A stretch of 64,000 nt of DNA from Macrococcoides psychrotolerans (lineage in GTDB: Bacteria; Bacillota; Bacilli; Staphylococcales; Staphylococcaceae), in contig NZ_CP124591.1 of assembly GCF_038095555.1 (NCBI RefSeq), positions 1 to 64,000 of the forward strand. The letters are read 5' to 3'. Position numbers and translations under genes: made by a program. Under the pieces are notes generated by a model. The model saw only the letters and a program-made list of their open reading frames with translations. It had not been told where the DNA came from and searched no databases. Each line of letters begins with the position of its first letter. The stretch's first letter is position 1. Below are positions 53,876 through 61,232 of this stretch, in pieces.

Positions 53876-54937
53876 ATGAGTAACTATATATTTCAACAAT
53901 ACCATAGCAAAGAGAACGTCATTACAGCTAACTTCATATTTTTTATAAGTAATATAAGAAGGATTTCTGAAAGAGCATATATGAATTTTATATGGAACAT
54001 ACAAGGAGAGGGCATACCGGAAGATAATAATTTTGTGACTCCGTTATTTAAAAATCAAATCAAGTTAAGAGGTTACAATAGTGTTCCTGACGGTATGATT
54101 CATCAATCTTCTAACAAAATAATTGTTGAAACTAAGGGTAATGGTGCAATATTTAGAGAGGAACAGATTAAGGGTCATTTAAATTATTTTGATAACGAAG
54201 ATTTAATGATTTTTTTGACTTTAGATAAATATAATCTTAGTGTGTCAGATAAGTTGATGATAGATAAAGTGGTTGAGTTGAAGAATAACACATTAGATGA
54301 TCAAAAAAAGAATAGAATTAAACATGTCCATTTAAGATTTAAGGATATTATTGATAAGATTTATGAAGTAATAGACGAAACAAGAGAATTTGAATTGATA
54401 GATTTAATTGAAGCATACTCTGAATACCTTCAATCGGAAAATTTATTAGATGATATTGAGGGAAGAATGAGAATGTGTCTTTCAGGTAGCTCATTTGATG
54501 ATAACCTTAAACATAATATTTACTTTCATCCTGCTGAAAAAAGAGGTTACAGTTTCAAGCCGATAGAATACATCGGGCTATATACAGACAAAGCAATAAA
54601 AGCTATCGGAAAAGTAGACAAAGTAATAGTGACGGAAATAAATGAGAGCTCATTATCCTTGAAGACAGTTTATCCTGTAGGTACTGAGTTATCGATTGAT
54701 GAGTATGAAATAGTTAAAAATAAAATAATGGTGCTTGGGAAAGAAAAGTGGACTAATCTATTGAACGAACCACATTATTATTACTTAATTGAAGATTTTA
54801 TAGAGACAGACTACAAGAAAACATCTAAAGGTGGATCAATGGGGGTTAGGTATTTTAATGTGAATGAACTTTTGAATAGGGATAACTTAACCACTGAACA
54901 AATTGCTAATTTGTTAAGTAGTTTATATTGGGAATAA
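53876..54937 (+). CDS. PD-(D/E)XK nuclease-like protein
   Basis: 353 aa. A nuclease core is readable near the N-terminus: PD at 71-72, ETK at 85-87 (VPDGMIHQSSNKIIVETKG) and a QIKGH helix at 97-101 in the position of motif IV. The remaining ~240 residues are unassigned and probably carry specificity or sensing. RBS GGGAGA. It immediately follows the AlbA_2 gene on the same strand with little space; cotranscription is likely. Activity on DNA versus RNA is unknown. Confidence 0.7.
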   Translation: MSNYIFQQYHSKENVITANFIFFISNIRRISERAYMNFIWNIQGEGIPEDNNFVTPLFKNQIKLRGYNSVPDGMIHQSSNKIIVETKGNGAIFREEQIKGHLNYFDNEDLMIFLTLDKYNLSVSDKLMIDKVVELKNNTLDDQKKNRIKHVHLRFKDIIDKIYEVIDETREFELIDLIEAYSEYLQSENLLDDIEGRMRMCLSGSSFDDNLKHNIYFHPAEKRGYSFKPIEYIGLYTDKAIKAIGKVDKVIVTEINESSLSLKTVYPVGTELSIDEYEIVKNKIMVLGKEKWTNLLNEPHYYYLIEDFIETDYKKTSKGGSMGVRYFNVNELLNRDNLTTEQIANLLSSLYWE

Positions 54938-55106
54938 AAATATTTATAAATCATTTTACTTGTTTATATGACTTTATTTTATAGAAACAATAAGAAAGGT
55001 TATGTAGATTCTTCGTTATTATTTGAAATATTCACTTATGTATAGGTTCCAAACTATTTAAATTAAAACTAAAAATGAATAAAGAAAGATTTAGAGAGGT
55101 ATAACT

Positions 55107-55964
55107 TTGAAAAAAATAATTATAAATGATGAAATTATTATGGCATTATCATCGGCAGTAGATGATAGCGGAATGAACATAACTAGGAGAGACCCATCAC
55201 ATTCACAAATTGATTCATTAATTGAAAGGTTCGGATTGGAGACTTTAGATCCTTCAAACAAAAGTAAACCAGTTGGAAAAAGAAAAAGAGTATATAGTGT
55301 ATTATCTGCTGCATTAGATACGTCTATGGAAGTATCGGCGGAACACTTTGCATATTCTCTAATTAATGAAATTAGAGGTTTGGGAGGTTTTAGAGAAAGT
55401 TCTCCTAACTATATAGGAAATGAAGCGATATTAAATTTAAAAGAAGCTCTTAAAAATGCTGGCTATGTATTAAGTTCTACGGGAGTTATTACCGTATCAT
55501 TATTAGATAATTTAAATGAGTTAGAAAAAGAAGAAGTACTTAATGGCTATGTAAAGAGAGCGAAGAAAGGATATGAAGATGCAGCTTTAGTTGTAGGAAC
55601 CAGTAAGGATTTATTGGAGGCTACTGCCATTCACGTTCTTGTGAAAAAGTTTAATTATGATGAAGATTATTATAGGAATTTTCCAACCCTGTTAGGTCAA
55701 GCTTTTATGGCAGTGGGATTATGTTGTGATAAAAAAGAAATTAATAATGAAAATAAATCTGTGAGCGCAAGAATGAAAGTAGAGTATTCCTTATATAAGT
55801 TAGGATGCTCAATAAACTTATATAGAAATAAAGTTGGGGTAGGTCATGGTAGGCCATTCCGACCTGAAATATCAGAAGAAGATTCTAAAGTTGCTATAGA
55901 ATCAATGGGAATGATTGCAGAACTATTATTATCACGATTAAAACAAAATAAAGATATAGTTTAA
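55107..55964 (+). CDS. Abortive infection family protein (Abi_C domain)
   Basis: 285 aa. The C-terminal Abi_C-like domain (about 165-280) is recognisable from KDLLEATAIHVLVKKF, FPTLLGQAFMAVGL, the IN-LYRNKVGVGHGRPFRPEI block and AIESMGMIAELLLSRL. The N-terminal part is helical and contains EVSAEHFAYSLINEIRGLGG. Family members are linked to phage abortive infection; the mechanism is mostly unknown. It has its own RBS (AGAGAGG) and a 170-bp upstream region, so it is probably independent of the nuclease pair. Confidence 0.78.
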   Translation: MKKIIINDEIIMALSSAVDDSGMNITRRDPSHSQIDSLIERFGLETLDPSNKSKPVGKRKRVYSVLSAALDTSMEVSAEHFAYSLINEIRGLGGFRESSPNYIGNEAILNLKEALKNAGYVLSSTGVITVSLLDNLNELEKEEVLNGYVKRAKKGYEDAALVVGTSKDLLEATAIHVLVKKFNYDEDYYRNFPTLLGQAFMAVGLCCDKKEINNENKSVSARMKVEYSLYKLGCSINLYRNKVGVGHGRPFRPEISEEDSKVAIESMGMIAELLLSRLKQNKDIV

Positions 55965-56093
55965 GCTATGTCTTTATTTTGTTAGAAAAAGAGGATGACA
56001 TTTCTTCATTCTCTTTTAATTTTAATTGTAATCAATCTTGAAAGTAATTTAGATACTGCATTGCTATTACCTTGATTTCAAAAGTTTGGATAA

Positions 56094-56714
56094 TTAATAA
56101 ATATGAGAATAGAAATCTAAAATTGGAACATTCTTTTTTATCAAATAATTTCCTATTGCTTTTTCTATATCATGTCTACTATATCCATAAGGAATATTTT
56201 TCAAAGGAAAAACTAAGACGAATGAATCATCCCACTGTTCTCTTAATTTATGAATGATAATTCCTGATGAATTATGTTTCCATTCGCTCTTTTTACACTT
56301 TTCATAAGGGTCCCAAACTTCTACTTTTAAGTCATATTCAGAGGTGTTATTAGGTACATCAAAGTTAATATCGTTACTGACGGCAACAACACCCAGATAA
56401 CCACTCGTTGTAAATTTCATCCATACTATATCTTTTTCATTCTTTAAAGAATAATCATTTTTTATTTTCTTATAATCGACAACTGTTGGATTCATTTTCG
56501 GATTTTTAGTTGTTTTAATATCTATTTTTGATAAAAATTCAAGTACATATTCTTGTATCTTTTCAACTGCAACGGTTGGTAAGGCTAATTGTTCTTTAGC
56601 CTTCTGAAAGCGAGTATATGATTTATAATGTACTGATTGACAATATCTTTTTCCTTCGTACTCATAAAAAGCATCATCCAGATCAAAAATGTATTTTTCA
56701 ATTATTTCATTCAT
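56094..56714 (-). CDS. Unrecognised 206-aa protein at the right end of the SCC
   Basis: No family recognised. ATG 56714 has GGAG at 6-nt spacing; an in-frame GTG/ATG 12 nt upstream overlaps that RBS. The N-terminal half is helical (FQKAKEQLALPTVAVEKIQEYVLEFLS). The C-terminal half is beta-rich with aromatic strands (YLGVVAVSNDINFDVP, VEVWDPYEKC, FVLVFPLKNIP). It is the outermost cargo gene, convergent with the Abi gene and reading away from attR. Confidence 0.65.
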   Translation of the reverse strand: MNEIIEKYIFDLDDAFYEYEGKRYCQSVHYKSYTRFQKAKEQLALPTVAVEKIQEYVLEFLSKIDIKTTKNPKMNPTVVDYKKIKNDYSLKNEKDIVWMKFTTSGYLGVVAVSNDINFDVPNNTSEYDLKVEVWDPYEKCKKSEWKHNSSGIIIHKLREQWDDSFVLVFPLKNIPYGYSRHDIEKAIGNYLIKKNVPILDFYSHIY

Positions 56715-56838
56715 AATACTCTCCATTCATTGATTTAATTTATTCATATTCATTATATAATAAAAAGATTAAAAAAGTATTATGTTTCTATTATTAATTT
56801 ATCTTTTAATAATTAACCGTACTTTTAACCGATACACT

Positions 56839-56865
56839 CAAGTATATCATCGTTAATGAGGTTAA
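56839..56865 (+). repeat. Secondary att-like site inside the right end
   Basis: Matches attL at 19 of 27 positions, retaining TATCAT and TAATGAGGTT. Probably the scar of another SCC end or an internal att. Confidence 0.55.
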
Positions 56866-56902
56866 TGGACTATTTTGGAATCTCAGGATTAACCGATACA
56901 CT

Positions 56903-56929
56903 GAATCGTATCACAAGTAATGAGGTTTA
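56903..56929 (+). repeat. attR: attR of the SCC element
   Basis: 27-bp copy of the rlmH-end sequence at 32071-32097, with a single T-to-C difference. The chromosomal sequence and a terminator follow. Confidence 0.92.
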
Positions 56930-56956
56930 TTTAGAACTGTGCCTAATCACTGAGGT

Positions 56957-56988
56957 AAAGACATGTCGATTTGATATGTCTTTTTTTA
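56957..56988 (+). terminator. Terminator just outside attR (probably the original rlmH terminator)
   Basis: AAAGACAT / ATGTCTTT stem with an 11-nt loop and seven-T tail. Before insertion it would have lain directly after rlmH. Confidence 0.72.
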
Positions 56989-57086
56989 TAATTAGTCAGT
57001 ATTATTCAAAAGAAAATATTATTAATGTTATTTAAATTAGTTAACAGTGTAACAATGTTATGTTACGATATTTTCGAGGTGATGAT

Positions 57087-57713
57087 ATGGAGGATTTAAT
57101 ATCTAAAAAAGAGTTGCTGAAAGTATGTGATATTAGCTACGGGCAGTTGTATCGCTGGAAACGAAAGAAGCTGATTCCTGAAGATTGGTTTGTAAGAAAG
57201 TCTACTTATACAGGCCAAGAAGCATTTTTTCCTAGAAATAAGATGATTGAGCGCATAGAAATGATAAAAACTTTAAAAGATGATCATGCTTTAGATGATT
57301 TGTATCAAATTTTTAAAGAAGATTGTGAGGTAATTGAACAAAGAGACTATGATAGTAGTTTGTTTGAAGAACATTATTGGGAAATTGCAGACTCCATTTT
57401 TACGAAGCGTAATAGTGTTTCACATAATGAAGGTATGACATTGATGTTTATAGAGCTTGCTTTAAATTCAGGGTATTTTTCAAAAGAAGAAGTACTAGAA
57501 AGTGCAGTAATATATCACCAAAACGAGATGAAAGATGTAAATTATTATTTTGTGCGAGCTATGGGTGTGTTCATGCTTATTTGCGCAAAAGAGATATTAA
57601 AAATAAGTGAAAACGCAAAGATTATTTACGAATTAGATGATACAGAAATTCAATTAGCTATACAACAAAAATTGAAAAGAGGTAGTCATGATGACAACGA
57701 ATCTAAATATTAA
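57087..57713 (+). CDS. YhbD-like MerR-type regulator (DUF4004)
   Basis: About 208 aa from ATG 57087, which has GAGGTGATG as RBS (an ATG 27 nt upstream has none). The N-terminal domain ISKKELLKVCDISYGQLYRW plus KRKKLIPEDWF is a MerR-like winged helix; the C-terminal half is helical. In Bacillus, yhbD precedes bactofilin genes, and the same pairing is seen here: the next gene overlaps this one by 26 nt. It probably regulates or assists the bactofilin-like protein. Confidence 0.8.
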   Translation: MEDLISKKELLKVCDISYGQLYRWKRKKLIPEDWFVRKSTYTGQEAFFPRNKMIERIEMIKTLKDDHALDDLYQIFKEDCEVIEQRDYDSSLFEEHYWEIADSIFTKRNSVSHNEGMTLMFIELALNSGYFSKEEVLESAVIYHQNEMKDVNYYFVRAMGVFMLICAKEILKISENAKIIYELDDTEIQLAIQQKLKRGSHDDNESKY

Positions 57714-58413
57714 TGCGATGACAACTATAGCTGCGGGAGAATATGATGAAATTAAAGTTACGGGTATAGGTTCAGTAACTGGAGATATTAAAGCTGACTT
57801 GATTAAAGTAAGTGGAAAAATGGATGCTGAGGGTGATATTTCAGTTAGAGATTTCAAAGTATCAGGAATGACTAGCATCAAAGGTTCCTTAAAAGCTGAT
57901 ACTATGAAAACAAGTGGCAAGACAAATATTGAGGGAAGTATAGAAGGTAATGACGTCCATGTATCTGGTATGTTAGATGTTGAAGGAAATATTACGGGTG
58001 AAAGATTAAAAGTATCTGGTTATTTAACAGTTGAAGGTGATATCGAAGTTGATCATTTTGAATGTAGTGGAAAAATTGAAAGTGATGGTTTGATAAATGC
58101 CGAAACGATTAATATTACGCTTGGGAATAATTGTTCAGCACAAGAAATTGGTGGAAAAGAAATTACTATACTAGATGGAAAGGCGACTGAGAATAAAGGT
58201 TTATTTGCATCATTGTTTATAGAAAATAAAAGTGGAAAGTTGACTTGTGATTTAATCGAGGGTGATGAAATTCGTCTAGAAAACGTGCTATGTGATGTAG
58301 TAAGAGGAAAGAATATTATCATTGGTAAAGGTTGTATTATAGAAAAAGTTGAATATACAAATACAATAGAGGTTATTGAAAATGCGACTATCAATGAGCA
58401 GATAAAAATATAA
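57688..58413 (+). CDS. Bactofilin-like polymer-forming protein (YhbE/YhbF type)
   Basis: 241 aa. A beta-helix of short repeats is obvious: GDIKADLIKVSGKMDAEGDI, VSGMTSIKGSLKADTMKTSG, KTNIEGSIEGNDVHVSG and so on, with G-D/E-I and VSG turns every ~10 residues through to the C-terminus. Bactofilins polymerise into cytoskeletal filaments; in Bacillus the relatives affect flagella or surface organisation. RBS GAGGTAG inside the preceding gene; the 26-nt overlap indicates coupling. Confidence 0.85.
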   Translation: MMTTNLNINAMTTIAAGEYDEIKVTGIGSVTGDIKADLIKVSGKMDAEGDISVRDFKVSGMTSIKGSLKADTMKTSGKTNIEGSIEGNDVHVSGMLDVEGNITGERLKVSGYLTVEGDIEVDHFECSGKIESDGLINAETINITLGNNCSAQEIGGKEITILDGKATENKGLFASLFIENKSGKLTCDLIEGDEIRLENVLCDVVRGKNIIIGKGCIIEKVEYTNTIEVIENATINEQIKI

Positions 58414-58542
58414 ATGAAGAAAGTCACTTCTCGAAATTTGAGAAATGATTATTATTATAATCTAATAGATTAAAGTACATTAATTTATTTAGTAATAAAA
58501 TAATTGATGAATTATATCAGTTCGGGGTAAGGGTGGATATTA

Positions 58543-59127
58543 ATGAGTGAGTTATTAAATGTTTATTATAAAAATAGAAAATTAAAAGGTGTTGATAGTA
58601 GACAGAAAGTACATCAACAAGGCGAGTGGCATGAAACGTTTCAATGTATATTTATACAAGGTGATAATATATTTCTTCAAAAAAGAAGTTCTAATGTGAA
58701 AGATTATAAAGGTATGATTGATGTAACGGTTGGAGGACACCTATTGAATGATGAAACAGTTGATAATGGTACGCGTGAAATCGAAGAGGAGATGGGTATT
58801 CAAGTAGGTTTTGAAAGTTTAAGTTTTTTATGTACACTTCCTGAGGAGATGACTTCAGATAATATAATCGATAGAGAATTTATTAATATATATACTCTAG
58901 AGGTGTCAGAAGAGGATGTAAATAGTATTCACCACGACACAGAAGTAGACTATTTATTAAAGATAAACTTGGAAGACTTCTATAATTTCTGTATAAATAA
59001 CACTGAAAATTGCAAAGGATATACAGTTATTAGCGATGAAGAGATTACTTTTACAAAAAATGATTTTCTACCATATAGCAATGCATACTTTATGTGTATT
59101 GGTGCATTGTTATACCATAAAAAGTAA
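58543..59127 (+). CDS. Nudix hydrolase
   Basis: 194 aa. The Nudix box is complete: GHLLNDETVDNGTREIEEEMG fits G-x5-E-x7-REUxEExGU. The N-terminal KVHQQGEWHETFQCIFIQ and FLQKRSS segments are typical of the IPP-isomerase-like/YfcD group acting on nucleoside or dinucleotide diphosphates. The substrate cannot be told from sequence. Monocistronic, with RBS GGGTGG; it ends before a bidirectional terminator. Confidence 0.85.
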   Translation: MSELLNVYYKNRKLKGVDSRQKVHQQGEWHETFQCIFIQGDNIFLQKRSSNVKDYKGMIDVTVGGHLLNDETVDNGTREIEEEMGIQVGFESLSFLCTLPEEMTSDNIIDREFINIYTLEVSEEDVNSIHHDTEVDYLLKINLEDFYNFCINNTENCKGYTVISDEEITFTKNDFLPYSNAYFMCIGALLYHKK

Positions 59128-59180
59128 GTGAGAATGAAATCCTTAAAGTTATCATAAATGATGTGATTTTTCTTAACAAT

Positions 59181-59214
59181 AAAACGCCTCTCTATAATTA
59201 TAGAGAGATGTTTT
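59181..59214. terminator. Bidirectional terminator between the Nudix gene and hxlB
   Basis: AAAAC-CTCTCTATAAT / ATTATAGAGAG-GTTTT stem flanked by A/T. Confidence 0.85.
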
Positions 59215-59234
59215 AATATTATTTCAAATTATTA

Positions 59235-59783
59235 TTACTCTAAGTTTGCATGATTATTCTGCATTGTTTCTTCATCAACATTTAGGGATTCTTGAATCGT
59301 TAACACGATACTGTCTAAATAGATTTGACTGCTTTGCTCAAAGAGACTCCCTAAAGGTTGTTTTGAACCTTCTGCATCGTATTTTGTACCAGCAGGTAAT
59401 ACGATGGTTAAGTCTGCAATATCAGCAATTGGTGATTCGTCTTTTGTTGATAATAATAATACATATGCTTCATTATCTTTCGCTGTTTGTGCGAGCAATT
59501 TTAAATGAGCTGTAGATCCTGAACCTGATGCTATAACAAAGACATCATTTTTCTGGATTGATGGTGTAGTTGTTTCACCCACGACATAAGCTTTTTTGCC
59601 TAATTGATTTAATCTCATGGCAAAGCTCTTAATGACAAGACCTGAACGGCCTTTACCAGCTACAAATATTGATGATGCATCCATAAGATCTTTTGAAAAT
59701 TTCTCTGATTCTGCTACATCAACATTTGACAATGTCTGCTTTATTTCATTTAAAATTAATTCAAAGTGATTATGCATGTGCAT
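59235..59783 (-). CDS. hxlB: 6-phospho-3-hexuloisomerase
   Basis: Isomerises D-arabino-3-hexulose 6-phosphate to fructose 6-phosphate, the second step of the ribulose monophosphate pathway. About 182 aa. The SIS domain has VAGKGRSGLVIKSFAMRLNQLG, VVGETTTP and VFVIASGSGSTAHL. The start overlaps the end of hxlA by 14 nt (or 8 nt if ATG 59777 is used), so the two are translationally coupled. It would help detoxify formaldehyde or make pentose phosphates. Confidence 0.93.
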   Translation of the reverse strand: MHMHNHFELILNEIKQTLSNVDVAESEKFSKDLMDASSIFVAGKGRSGLVIKSFAMRLNQLGKKAYVVGETTTPSIQKNDVFVIASGSGSTAHLKLLAQTAKDNEAYVLLLSTKDESPIADIADLTIVLPAGTKYDAEGSKQPLGSLFEQSSQIYLDSIVLTIQESLNVDEETMQNNHANLE

Positions 59784-60405
59784 CAACGATTTCACGACAT
59801 TTTTTAGCAGCAGCTTTTGGATCATCAGCATTTGCGATACCGCCACCTACGATAATTAGGTCAGGTTTTTCGGCTGCTACTGTTTCGATTGTATCAGGTT
59901 TAATACCTCCAGCTACAGCTACTTTAGAATTTGAAATCACTGATTTCACAGTACGTAAACTTTCTAAAGGTGATACACCTTCAGCTTGTAAATCATATCC
60001 AGTGTGAACTGCGATATAATCAGCACCCATTTTATCTAATTCAGCTGCGCGCTGTTCTAAATTTTGAACTGCGATCATATCAACTAATAGTTCTTTACCG
60101 TGTTTGTGTGCTTCTTCAATAGCGCTTTTGATTGAAGCATCTTCAGCCACTCCTAAGATTGTTACGATATCAGCACCAAACTTTATCGCTTGGCTTACTT
60201 CATATCCAGCAGCATCCATAATTTTTAAGTCTGCTAATACTTGTGTGTTATTAACTGATTTACTCATATGTTCAACGGCAGATAGCCCTTCGTTTATAAC
60301 AATAGGTGTTCCAATTTCTACGATATCAATATATTCTTCTACTTCTTGTGCTAGCTTCGCTGCCTCTACTTGATCTAATAAATCGATTGCTAATTGTAAT
60401 TTCAT
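59770..60405 (-). CDS. hxlA: 3-hexulose-6-phosphate synthase
   Basis: Aldol condensation of formaldehyde with ribulose 5-phosphate. 211 aa, OMP-decarboxylase-like TIM barrel. Motifs MKLQLAIDLLDQVEAAKL, EIGTPIVINEG, the DLKIMDAAGYE catalytic segment and AVAGGIKPDTIE are clear. RBS GAGGGG. It is the first gene of the hxlAB operon, divergent from an HxlR-type regulator 102 bp away. Together they form a formaldehyde fixation module. Confidence 0.95.
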   Translation of the reverse strand: MKLQLAIDLLDQVEAAKLAQEVEEYIDIVEIGTPIVINEGLSAVEHMSKSVNNTQVLADLKIMDAAGYEVSQAIKFGADIVTILGVAEDASIKSAIEEAHKHGKELLVDMIAVQNLEQRAAELDKMGADYIAVHTGYDLQAEGVSPLESLRTVKSVISNSKVAVAGGIKPDTIETVAAEKPDLIIVGGGIANADDPKAAAKKCREIVDAHA

Positions 60406-60469
60406 AATAATTTCCCCTCTCTATCTTTTATGTACCCATTATGGTATTATTTAAACAAAAAAACAATAC

Positions 60470-60483
60470 TGACATTTTAGTCA
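60470..60483. promoter_or_regulatory. Possible HxlR operator in the hxlA/hxlR intergenic region
   Basis: TGACATTTTAGTCA interrupted palindrome between the divergent starts. It matches no known consensus that I can verify. Confidence 0.3.
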
Positions 60484-60507
60484 CTATAAATAAATGGAGG
60501 GTTTAAA

Positions 60508-60867
60508 TTGTTAATTGAATATAATAATAAAGAATTTTATACATCGAAAGATTTGGCGTTATCTGTAATTGGAGGTAGATGGAAAATTGCAATCATCTAT
60601 CATCTTTTGCATGAGGACAGATTAAGATTAAGTGAGTTACAAAATAAACTTCCTGATATCAATCAGCGTATGTTAATCAGACAACTTCGCGAGCTGGAAC
60701 AAGACAAAATCATTGAAAGAACAGTGTACCCAGTAGTGCCTCCTAAGGTAGATTACAAATTGACAGAAATAGGGTTGAAACTTGATGGAGTAGTTTTTTC
60801 GATTTGTAATTGGGGAGATGAGTTTTTGCAGGTGATTAAAGGTGATAATCATAATAAGATAACATAG
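60508..60867 (+). CDS. hxlR: HxlR-family transcriptional regulator
   Basis: 119 aa, TTG start with GGAGG 7 nt upstream. HxlR winged-helix features: DLALSVIGGRWKIAIIYHLL, RLSELQNKLPDINQRMLIRQ and LRELEQDKIIERTVYPVVPP. Divergent position next to hxlAB strongly suggests it is the formaldehyde-responsive activator. Unlike Bacillus HxlR, no obvious conserved Cys lies near the N-terminal helix; the only Cys here is in the C-terminal FSICNWGDE, so the sensing chemistry may differ. Confidence 0.88.
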   Translation: MLIEYNNKEFYTSKDLALSVIGGRWKIAIIYHLLHEDRLRLSELQNKLPDINQRMLIRQLRELEQDKIIERTVYPVVPPKVDYKLTEIGLKLDGVVFSICNWGDEFLQVIKGDNHNKIT

Positions 60868-61171
60868 TGCTGCGTCGTTTAAAGATTTCTCGGAATTATA
60901 GTATAACTGGATAGGCATTAGGTATATATCGTATATGTATTTTTGAAATCAATTGTAGCAATCTATATAAGAAAAGAAGTAAGATGGAAAGATCGTAATA
61001 TAAAACTAAAAAAACTGAAGCTAGGTTTTCAAAAAGAGTGAAATATATCAATTTATTGAACTCATATTCAAACTTTATTTTATAGCACAATTAAATAGTA
61101 GATAAAGTACGAATAGATTTATTTATTGCAGAAAAATATAATCGAACTAACATTAATTCAATAATAATTAA
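60868..61171. other. Intergenic region without recognisable gene
   Basis: About 300 bp of AT-rich sequence between the HxlR gene and the surface-protein terminator. No RBS-supported frame, RNA gene or repeat is seen. Confidence 0.6.
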
Positions 61172-61211
61172 AAAGAGAATGAAGATGAAATTATTCATCT
61201 TCATTCTCTTT
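61172..61211 (-). terminator. Terminator of the surface-protein gene
   Basis: AAAGAGAATGAAGATGA / TCATCTTCATTCTCTTT perfect 17-bp stem with 6-nt loop; on the minus strand it follows the gene ending at 61233. Confidence 0.9.
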
Positions 61212-61232
61212 AAATATGTTTAGCAATGTCTA

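Larger units (their letters stand above)
32071..56929. mobile_element. SCC (staphylococcal cassette chromosome)-type element without mec
   Basis: A 27-bp sequence covering the end of rlmH (32071-32097) is repeated with one mismatch at 56903-56929, enclosing about 24.8 kb. Inside are ccrA, ccrB, a DUF927 MCM-like helicase, DUF950, DUF960, DUF1643 and a RadC-like gene, the standard SCC core. The left arm carries a restriction-modification pair and small membrane proteins, the right arm several putative antiphage genes. No mecA/B/C, blaZ or metal-resistance gene is present, so it is an SCC, not an SCCmec. Gene content downstream of the right repeat (yhbD and onward) looks chromosomal. Confidence 0.93.
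56825..56952. repeat. 64-bp tandem unit carrying two att-like sites
   Basis: The 14-mer TTAACCGATACACT occurs at 56825-56838 and again at 56889-56902, each followed directly by an att-like sequence (56839-56865 and 56903-56929). The rest of the 372-bp interval before the next gene holds no gene. Confidence 0.65.

Noticed and set aside
56072..56257. 61-aa plus-strand frame at the right end of the SCC
   Set aside because: Lies over the better supported minus-strand gene at 56094-56714; no RBS.
32071..56929. SCCmec (methicillin resistance cassette)
   Set aside because: No penicillin-binding protein 2a-type, mecR or mecI gene is present anywhere in the element.
60896..61090. 64-aa reverse frame in the gap after the HxlR gene
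   Set aside because: No RBS, hydrophobic low-quality composition and no context.
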